From a virus: a stretch of DNA of 26,639 nt. The notes beneath the pieces were generated by a model, which was not told where the DNA came from, did not search any database, and was given only the letters and a program-made list of their open reading frames with translations. The stretch is taken from positions 1 to 26,639 of the IMG/VR virus record IMGVR_UViG_3300046454_000099, one strand, 5' to 3'. Of this stretch, positions 21,439 through 26,639 are shown one piece after another (position 1 is the first letter of the stretch; every line of letters begins with the position of its first letter). Made by a program: the position numbers and the translations under genes.

Positions 21439-21993
21439 CTATTCCGCCGAAATCTCGACGGGTTTCACGCCCTTCGCCGGTCGGCCACGCTTCCGCTTCG
21501 GCTTCACGTCAAGGATGTGCTGGCTGGTCGAAGCATCCGCTTCCTTGAACTCGGCTCGAGCCTTCTCGCCCATGCGTGCGACCTGATAATGCACGCGAGC
21601 GGCTTCTTCAGCCATGTCCTCATAGTGCTTCTCCGCTCGCCTCAGCGCCTCGTCCTGCTTCTCGCACCACCCCTGACCCTGCGCCTTCAGATCTTCATCC
21701 TCATTCTGGACGATCTTCTGGCACTGCCGGTTGAAGCCTTCCACGAAGTTCGTGTCACGCTCCAAGTCCTGCATGTTCGTGTAGAGCCACGGTGCAGGCT
21801 GGACTTCTCCGACAGACATCTTGCCAGTCTTCGGATTCGTCTTCGCCATGAACAGCATCTTCGGATATGGCCTGAAGACGTAGGGATTGCCAGGCTTGAA
21901 GTCACCGTCTGGAGTCATCGCATAAATGGTGTTGTGCTGTTCCCACTTGCGAAGTTCTTCAGATGTTGCCCCTGAAGGATTGTGAATGATCAT
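21439..21993 (-). CDS. Helical virion-region protein with C-terminal AT-hook-like motif
   Basis: A 184-residue protein preceded by AGAGGA. The N-terminal third is mixed (FKPGNPYVFRPYPKMLFMAK); the middle is a long charged helix (CEKQDEALRRAEKHYEDMAE, ARMGEKARAEFKEAD). Residues 164-176 (KPKRKRGRPAKGV) contain the GRP core of an AT-hook, a minor-groove DNA-binding motif. It could contact packaged DNA or simply be a basic tail. Its place among surface-protein-like genes makes this notable. Confidence 0.65.
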   Translation of the reverse strand: MIIHNPSGATSEELRKWEQHNTIYAMTPDGDFKPGNPYVFRPYPKMLFMAKTNPKTGKMSVGEVQPAPWLYTNMQDLERDTNFVEGFNRQCQKIVQNEDEDLKAQGQGWCEKQDEALRRAEKHYEDMAEEAARVHYQVARMGEKARAEFKEADASTSQHILDVKPKRKRGRPAKGVKPVEISAE

Positions 21994-22003
21994 GGTTCCT
22001 CTT

Positions 22004-22459
22004 CTAAACAGGCGTCGTCAGGTTGTATTGCCTGACGCCGAGCGGACCCGGATACTGGATGTTCGTGACCAACTGCCATGAACGGTCCTGCGCTCCGTCT
22101 CCGCTCTCATTACCCTGCACGGTCCAGACATTGCCGTTCAAGACGTTGATGTGCGGCAGGACATAGACGCCAAGTGGCGGCACGCCTACCGGATCAGACT
22201 GATACAGTTGATTCGGTAATGCAATCCAGACCGTCTCAAGCGGAGAATGCATCCGCGTGGCTGTGCCTTCATAGCCACGACGCACATGGACACCGCTGTT
22301 GATGGTGTCGATGTATTCCACATCGAAGGCTTCAGCGCCAGCATAGAGCACGCTGTTGCGAATGATGCCAGCCGTGCTGGCGAGATACACAATCGTGTCT
22401 CCCGCCAGAACAGGCTGCGTGAACGTCGTGCTCGCGAGCGCGATCGTGGGCGTGGACAT
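22004..22459 (-). CDS. Small virion protein, paralogous to the N-terminus of the 23176 gene product
   Basis: A 151-residue protein with GGGAG before the ATG; its start abuts the previous stop. Residues 1-85 (GDTIVYLASTAGIIRNSVL, AFDVEYID, VHVRRGYEGTATRMHSPL) align in order with the first 80 residues of the protein starting at 23811 (DTNIVVASAASVSAGRLVLI, EVMQVAQ, IPVLRGRDGSKSSAH), sharing the RG-x-x-G-x-x-x-x-x-H core. The rest ends GPLGVRQYNLTTPV. Probable small structural protein. Confidence 0.6.
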   Translation of the reverse strand: MSTPTIALASTTFTQPVLAGDTIVYLASTAGIIRNSVLYAGAEAFDVEYIDTINSGVHVRRGYEGTATRMHSPLETVWIALPNQLYQSDPVGVPPLGVYVLPHINVLNGNVWTVQGNESGDGAQDRSWQLVTNIQYPGPLGVRQYNLTTPV

Positions 22460-23176
22460 TTACCGCTCCCACCACCCGCACTCATATTCAAATGTCATCG
22501 CGGTAGTCGCACCGCTAGGACCAGTCTGGACGAAGTAGAAGTTTCCGCCAGACGCGATGACGATCGGAGCGCATGACGTGATCGTATTCGTCACAGCGGT
22601 GATGAGGGCATAGCCGGTCGGAGCCCATGCGCCATTGCCGAAGACGAACGAGTAGGAGTCCAGCGCCACGCCGATGTAAGGCTTGACGGTGCGCTGAAGC
22701 ACCTTCTTGACGTTCGTGAGCGGGGCCGTGACGCACGCGCCAGCCGTCAACGTGACCGCAGTTCCAGCCGTCGAGTTTGAGCGCGTATTGACAGCCACAG
22801 AGGCTGTCCCTCCTGACGTGAGGCCGGTCGCTCCCTTCGAGTCGGTCCATGCCAGGAAATCGACTGCCGTGGCCGAAGCGTTCGCGACGACGGTCGTGAG
22901 CACGATATAGTCCAAATACATATCCGTAGGTCCAGCGTTGAACATGTGGATGATGGATTTGGTATTCGTGTCAGCTATGGCCGGCGCGACGTGGCCGGTG
23001 AGCTGCGTGCCCACCGTGGCGTTCTGACAGACGAAGTAGGAACCTTCATCCGCCAGAGAGACGCGACCAATGCCATACGGCAGAATCGCCGCCTCGGCAT
23101 ATTTGCCGGTGCGCGTCGGAGTCGCGACAGTCGCGCTGTCGGCTGACCCTGTGGGGCGTGCTTTTGCGACAGCCAT
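22460..23176 (-). CDS. Beta-rich virion protein, unknown
   Basis: A 238-residue protein. The ATG at 23176 (MAVAKARPTGSADSATV) overlaps the previous TAA; a longer frame to 23242 lies inside the preceding gene. It is mostly beta-rich with Ala/Thr loops (SYFVCQNATVGTQLTGHVAP, DMYLDYIVLTTVV, GNGAWAPTGYALITAVTNT) and ends with MTFEYECGWWER. A surface or decoration role is inferred from position two genes after the coat. Confidence 0.65.
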   Translation of the reverse strand: MAVAKARPTGSADSATVATPTRTGKYAEAAILPYGIGRVSLADEGSYFVCQNATVGTQLTGHVAPAIADTNTKSIIHMFNAGPTDMYLDYIVLTTVVANASATAVDFLAWTDSKGATGLTSGGTASVAVNTRSNSTAGTAVTLTAGACVTAPLTNVKKVLQRTVKPYIGVALDSYSFVFGNGAWAPTGYALITAVTNTITSCAPIVIASGGNFYFVQTGPSGATTAMTFEYECGWWER

Positions 23177-23811
23177 TACGCGATACCTCCAGTGACCTTC
23201 GTCACCGTGCCCGTCCATGCCGGCGCAGACGGAATGTTCCAAGTGCCGTTACAGGCCATCACATGAATGCACATCTGAGCGCCCGTTGCGGCAGTCAGTG
23301 CGGTATAGCCTGAGCCCACACCACCGAGCCCACCAGTGAAGGTGACGACGTGCGCAGCCACCGTGCTGCTGACGATCCACAGTTCCGTGCCGTCCATGTC
23401 CTTCGTCGGAACAGGCACGGTAATGGAGGCTGCTGTCGCGAGATTGATGACCACGCGCATGTCCTGTCCAGCCGTGGGCAGAACTAAACTCGTTGAGGTC
23501 GTCGTGATGCTCGCCATGACGACAGGACGGCCTACCGAATAGGTCACGTTCTGTTGCGGAGACGGCAGGGCAAAGTCTGACGCCAGTCCGTGCGTGACGG
23601 CGGCGGTCAGAAAATGCGCGGACGATTTGGAACCATCGCGTCCACGCAGCACAGGAATCGTGGTGCCAGTCGAGTAGTTCTGCGCGACCTGCATCACTTC
23701 CTGATCGATCAGCACCAAGCGTCCAGCCGACACACTCGCGGCTGACGCTACGACGATGTTGGTATCGAGTGCCGTGATCGTCGCGGAAAGAGTCGTTGTG
23801 GCAAGTGCCAT
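23176..23811 (-). CDS. Virion-associated protein immediately after the coat gene
   Basis: A 211-residue protein with GGGG before the ATG; it starts 4 bases after the coat gene stop. Residues 1-80 carry a domain shared with the product of 22004-22459 (RGRDGSKSSAH core). Residues about 90-190 form a Ser/Thr/Val-rich beta domain (MASITTTSTSLVLPTAGQD, LWIVSSTVAAHVVTFTGG), ending APAWTGTVTKVTGGIA. Genes placed next to the coat often encode head decoration proteins. Confidence 0.65.
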   Translation of the reverse strand: MALATTTLSATITALDTNIVVASAASVSAGRLVLIDQEVMQVAQNYSTGTTIPVLRGRDGSKSSAHFLTAAVTHGLASDFALPSPQQNVTYSVGRPVVMASITTTSTSLVLPTAGQDMRVVINLATAASITVPVPTKDMDGTELWIVSSTVAAHVVTFTGGLGGVGSGYTALTAATGAQMCIHVMACNGTWNIPSAPAWTGTVTKVTGGIA

Positions 23812-23815
23812 GTGA

Positions 23816-25057
23816 TTAACCCCACACTCTGCACGCCAGACGTGCCTGAAGAGTGGCCGCGCCGATCAGAATGTCCATACGATTGGGATTCTGGTCGGTG
23901 CCAATCTGATACTGCTCGACATACCGGATGGAAATGCCCAGCGTCTTGTCCTGCACCGAGTAGCTATTCGCACCAGCGCCAGGCTTCTTCAAGTCGGCCA
24001 TGACGAACGCGAAGGCGTCTGGATGGTAAACGAATGACTGACGTGAAGCCGTCGCGACGAGCGTGCCAGAAGTCTTCGAGGAGGCTCCGAGCACCGTGAT
24101 GCCGGCGCCAGAGGCTGGCGAAGCGTCCACCGTCTGCAACTGACCAGAGGTGATGATGGACGGGCTAATCGGCAGAGCGGTCATATTGCCGCTGCTGTCT
24201 GAGGTCGTCGCCGTCACCACGAACTGCTGGAGGCGTCCGTTGCTCGCATAGGACAGCGGGTTCACGCTGTTGACCGCATCAAGCACGATGATGTCGCCCT
24301 TGTTCAACGTCGTGGAACCGGAGGCCCATGCCTGCGTGTTCAGCGTCGAACCAGTCTGGTTCGCGCCGTTCACGGTCGGAGTCGCCGTCGATGTCCATGA
24401 ACCAGTCGTATGCGTCGGCGTGACCGGATCCTGATACCACTCGGAGACGCCGAGGTTCATTCCCGAGAACTGGCCTTCCTTCCAGAAGGAACTTACGGAA
24501 CTCTGTGGATTGAATTGCGTGTAAGTCGCATTCGCGATGGTCTGCATCGCGAGCGGATCCAAACAGGCCACGCGGCCCTTGAGCGGAGTCGCGAGGTCCG
24601 TGAGTTTGGTGCCAGCCTGCAGATAGGTCAGCGTGGCATTTGGCGTCGTCCCAGGCGTGCCGACTGACGAGTAGATGTCCCGGTAGACCGCCTGAAACGC
24701 CAACACTTCAGAGGCACTCGCAAGGGCTTCCGCAGCGGGTTTGGTATACCGCTCACGGATGAACTGAATCTCAGTCGTCGCCTGTGCGCTTGAGTAACTC
24801 GTCGCGACGTTTTTTTGATTTGTGAGCGTGATCGGAACAGTCTGATCGAAGATGTTCTGTACCTGCAGCGCCTGTCCGTCAGTCACCGTGAAACGCTGGG
24901 GCAGTCTCGCGTTCACCGTGTTACCAACCACAGCTCCCGCCTGCATGTACTGATCGTCGTAGGTCCGGTTGACGTTGCTCAGGAACGTCAGGTCGTTCAG
25001 GTAGCCTCTAGCAGTGTCCTTCGTCACCCATGAGGGTGTCGCAAGTGTATTCGGCAT
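23816..25057 (-). CDS. Major coat protein, P22 gp5-like
   Basis: A 413-residue protein (P22 gp5 has 430). The N-terminus TPSWVTKDTARGYLNDL, then YDDQYMQAGAVVGNTVNARL, VTLTNQKNVATSYSSAQ-like TLTNQKNVATSYSSAQATTE, and late segments RQSFVYHPDAFAFVMADL and LGISIRYVEQYQIGTDQNP are the conserved blocks of P22-type HK97-fold coat proteins. Residues about 215-335 (TGSWTSTATPTVNGANQTG onward) correspond to the inserted I-domain. It follows the scaffold gene, as in P22. The ATG has no strong ribosome-binding site within 12 bases, odd for the most abundant virion protein; coupling to the scaffold gene may compensate. Confidence 0.9.
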   Translation of the reverse strand: MPNTLATPSWVTKDTARGYLNDLTFLSNVNRTYDDQYMQAGAVVGNTVNARLPQRFTVTDGQALQVQNIFDQTVPITLTNQKNVATSYSSAQATTEIQFIRERYTKPAAEALASASEVLAFQAVYRDIYSSVGTPGTTPNATLTYLQAGTKLTDLATPLKGRVACLDPLAMQTIANATYTQFNPQSSVSSFWKEGQFSGMNLGVSEWYQDPVTPTHTTGSWTSTATPTVNGANQTGSTLNTQAWASGSTTLNKGDIIVLDAVNSVNPLSYASNGRLQQFVVTATTSDSSGNMTALPISPSIITSGQLQTVDASPASGAGITVLGASSKTSGTLVATASRQSFVYHPDAFAFVMADLKKPGAGANSYSVQDKTLGISIRYVEQYQIGTDQNPNRMDILIGAATLQARLACRVWG

Positions 25058-25069
25058 TCGGAACTCGCA

Positions 25070-26014
25070 TTAGCGCACCCCTCGTTTGCTCTCGGCTTTG
25101 TTTTCCCGCGCATAGAAGGCGGAAAACGGTTCGTCATCACCGGGATCAGGAGCAGTGGCTACGGGCGAAGTTCCCAGCGGCTGGATGGGAGGTTTCGCGG
25201 AACTCACAACGGGCGGTTTGCGTTGAGCCGCAGGGGCAACAACAGACCGCGCAGATAACTTGCCGACGATTTCCCCAATTCGTCCGATCTGATCGATCGG
25301 GTGCAGGCCGAGGAGAGCCCGAGCTTCCGGGACATTCTGCGAGAGGTATTCCGCGATTTCTGGACCCTGTGCGTGGTTCTGGAGGAACGGCCACACCCGC
25401 TGGTCAATCGGTGTCTGGCTCAACCGCTGGTCGATGTCTGGCACACGCTGGCGAATCTCTGCCAGTTTTCCGGCCCATGTCTGGCCGACTACCGCCTGAT
25501 GGCGCTGCGCTTCGGTCTGCTGCGCGATCTTGCCGTATTCCTGGCGACTGATCCATGCCGCTTTGGCGAAGACCCATGAACTATACGGATCGGGATTCGC
25601 GGTCCCGTCCGGGAGCTTCATAAAGTCGGTCAGTGCGGGTTCAGCATCAGTCGGAGGCGCCGTTGCAGGTTGAGGATCTGTTCGCGCCTGGGGCTGTGGT
25701 GTGCGTGGCTCCGACCGCAGTCGGGCAAGTTCGGCTTGGTGAGCTTCGAGTTCGCGCTTCGCCTCATGTTTCGCGGCTGTGAGCGCATCGATTTCCTGTT
25801 GGATGGTGAGTTTACGACCTTCTTTGGTGCGCTTATCGACCTTCGGTTCGGTCGTCGCAGTCGTCGCGGCAGGTTCGGGTTCTGGCTCAGGTTCTGGCGT
25901 CGGTTCCGGTTCAGGCTCTGGATCGCCGCGCTCGAGCGCATTCTCACGCGCTACGAAGTCACTGAGCGATTCTTCAGGCTCTGCGACCGGCGCTTCAACC
26001 TGTTCGTCTGCCAT
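25070..26014 (-). CDS. Capsid scaffold protein
   Basis: A 314-residue protein (P22 gp8 has 303) directly upstream of the coat gene. Order: short N-terminal motif LSDFVARENALERG (17-30); an acidic Pro-Glu repeat (PEPEPEPTPEPEPEPEP, about 32-48); a charged coiled coil (about 65-100); a helical central region; and a C-terminal basic tail with PFSAFYARENKAESKRG. The acidic/helical composition and place before the coat gene are typical of podophage scaffolds. The same FxARENxxE motif occurs at both ends, an unusual symmetry that may reflect coat-binding peptides (inference). Confidence 0.8.
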   Translation of the reverse strand: MADEQVEAPVAEPEESLSDFVARENALERGDPEPEPEPTPEPEPEPEPAATTATTEPKVDKRTKEGRKLTIQQEIDALTAAKHEAKRELEAHQAELARLRSEPRTPQPQARTDPQPATAPPTDAEPALTDFMKLPDGTANPDPYSSWVFAKAAWISRQEYGKIAQQTEAQRHQAVVGQTWAGKLAEIRQRVPDIDQRLSQTPIDQRVWPFLQNHAQGPEIAEYLSQNVPEARALLGLHPIDQIGRIGEIVGKLSARSVVAPAAQRKPPVVSSAKPPIQPLGTSPVATAPDPGDDEPFSAFYARENKAESKRGVR

Positions 26015-26298
26015 TAGCGTTCCCCAGCGAACGCGGCATCGAAGTCCAGCATGGTGAAGGTCCGAAACATGCCCTGCTGTGGACCGCTGACGATGTAGGT
26101 GTCTGGACGCATGACAATGCGATTCCCATCTTCGCCCACATGGAATACCACAAGGTCACCGTCAATCTCGTAGGGCGTATCAAGCATCAGTTCGCGCAGG
26201 GATGTCTCGTCGTGCCCATCCCACTGCCACGCCACGACACGCTCTCCGGTCGCTCGTTCGATGGCAATCAGTGAAACCAAGAGGAGAGCTGTCTTCAC
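26014..26298 (-). CDS. Small hypothetical protein upstream of the scaffold gene
   Basis: A 94-residue protein starting at GTG 26298, overlapping the previous TGA (GTGA) with AAGGG just before it. Residues include AWQWDGHDETSLRELML, YEIDGDLVVFHVGEDGNRIV and QGMFRTFTMLDFDAAFAGER, a beta-rich pattern with an acidic tail. Its stop overlaps the ATG of the scaffold gene. I do not recognise a family. Confidence 0.65.
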   Translation of the reverse strand: MKTALLLVSLIAIERATGERVVAWQWDGHDETSLRELMLDTPYEIDGDLVVFHVGEDGNRIVMRPDTYIVSGPQQGMFRTFTMLDFDAAFAGER

Positions 26299-26531
26299 TT
26301 GCCCTTGGCCTTATGCAAATACGCGCCGAGGTTCTTGTGTGGGTGCTGCGTGCCGATACTCGGGTAGGCGCGATGCACTGCGGCTTTGATCGAGCCCGGA
26401 TTGGACGCATAGTGCGCCATCGAGAGCGCAGCGCGAGCATGCGAGGCATCCTGAATCGGGAAACTGCGATTCGGGCCAGCAAATTTTGCGGTCGGAATGG
26501 CTGCGCGAGTCCTGGCGGTCAGTTTCGCCAT
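26295..26531 (-). CDS. Small conserved phage protein with SFPI/HARAAL motif
   Basis: A 78-residue protein. The segment FAGPNRSFPIQDASHARAAL followed by SMAHYASNPGSIKAAVHRAY is a well-known conserved motif of small phage proteins, usually of unassigned function. The C-terminus HPHKNLGAYLHKAKGK is nearly identical to the C-terminus of the neighbour encoded at 26532. AAGG in the end of the previous gene serves as ribosome-binding site. Confidence 0.7.
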   Translation of the reverse strand: MAKLTARTRAAIPTAKFAGPNRSFPIQDASHARAALSMAHYASNPGSIKAAVHRAYPSIGTQHPHKNLGAYLHKAKGK

Positions 26532-26639
26532 CTACTTGCCCTTCGCTTTGTGGAGATACGCGCCAAGATTGCGATGCGGATGCGAGACGTGTTGTGGCTT
26601 GCCTTTTTCGCTCCCTACAGCGAAATCATGCATCTGTTG
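26532..26639 (-). CDS. C-terminal part of a small protein with the same tail as its neighbour (partial)
   Basis: The frame enters from the right edge and stops at TAG 26532-26534, giving 35 residues, including an internal Met two codons in, so the gene may start just inside the window or continue beyond it. It ends SHPHRNLGAYLHKAKGK, matching the tail of the next gene. The rest (MHDFAVGSEKGKPQHV) is not recognised. Confidence 0.55.
   Translation of the reverse strand, partial: QQMHDFAVGSEKGKPQHVSHPHRNLGAYLHKAKGK

Noticed and set aside
24805-24815. Possible -1 frameshift site (A AAA AAC on the - strand) in the coat gene
   Set aside because: It is in the right phase, but slippage would end translation about 15 codons later, and the encoded TNQKNVA segment is itself a conserved coat-protein block, which explains the A-run.
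25860-25930. Simple repeat resembling a microsatellite or CRISPR-like array
   Set aside because: It is the coding sequence for the Pro-Glu stretch in the scaffold protein; there are no spaced identical repeats.

Overview
This window looks like part of the genome of a tailed double-stranded DNA phage with a short-tailed (podovirus-like), P22-type virion. The basis is a coat protein recognisable as P22 gp5-type, a gp4-like adaptor, a gp10-like DNA-stabilisation protein, and three ejection-type proteins in the P22 order and close to P22 gp7/gp20/gp16 in two of three lengths. The host cannot be read from the window; signal-peptide and small membrane proteins are compatible with a Gram-negative host, which is inference. 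I saw no rRNA, tRNA, CRISPR array, integrase or insertion sequence. Terminase and portal genes are not here and would be expected beyond the right edge.

Left part (1-2568, + strand): the 3' end of one gene, a plausible sigma70-type promoter (164-192), then seven small genes with 3' ends tightly linked to the next start. They encode zinc-ribbon/Cys-cluster proteins, a ribbon-helix-helix-like protein fused to a zinc ribbon, a 254-residue Cys-rich protein of a widespread phage family, and unknowns. This is probably an accessory or early operon.

Junction (2569-2845): a convergent intergenic region. It carries a long stem-loop with a perfect 12-bp inverted repeat (2558-2624) and two of three copies of a 23-bp repeated element, the third lying inside the ribbon-helix-helix gene.

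Right part (2846-26639, - strand, read from right to left): about 36 genes with almost no gaps, most start codons overlapping or abutting the previous stop. In transcription order: two small genes with the same C-terminal tail, a small unknown, scaffold (25070-26014), major coat (23816-25057), a block of eleven mostly beta-rich putative decoration or host-contact genes (15170-23811), gp4-like adaptor with an extra N-terminal domain (14100-15140), gp10-like protein (12634-14103), a small membrane protein, a beta-rich protein, a GNAT-like acyltransferase, three ejection-type proteins (7964-11553), an associated Ala-rich protein, a tail protein with a head-binding-like domain, a coil-TM-coil membrane protein, small conserved phage proteins, an exported FN3 protein, a glycosidase-like protein (3619-4713), two tiny membrane proteins, a zinc-binding-like peptide and an exported/lipoprotein-like protein. 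Two real-looking leftward genes (3181-3345 with a TTG start, and 3540-3635) are short and easy to miss.

The most unusual items are the Trp/Pro-repeat protein with a central beta-sandwich (16564-18588), the roughly 8.7-kb gene block between coat and gp4-like genes, the scaffold with the same short motif at both ends, and the repeat elements and stem-loop at the convergent junction.
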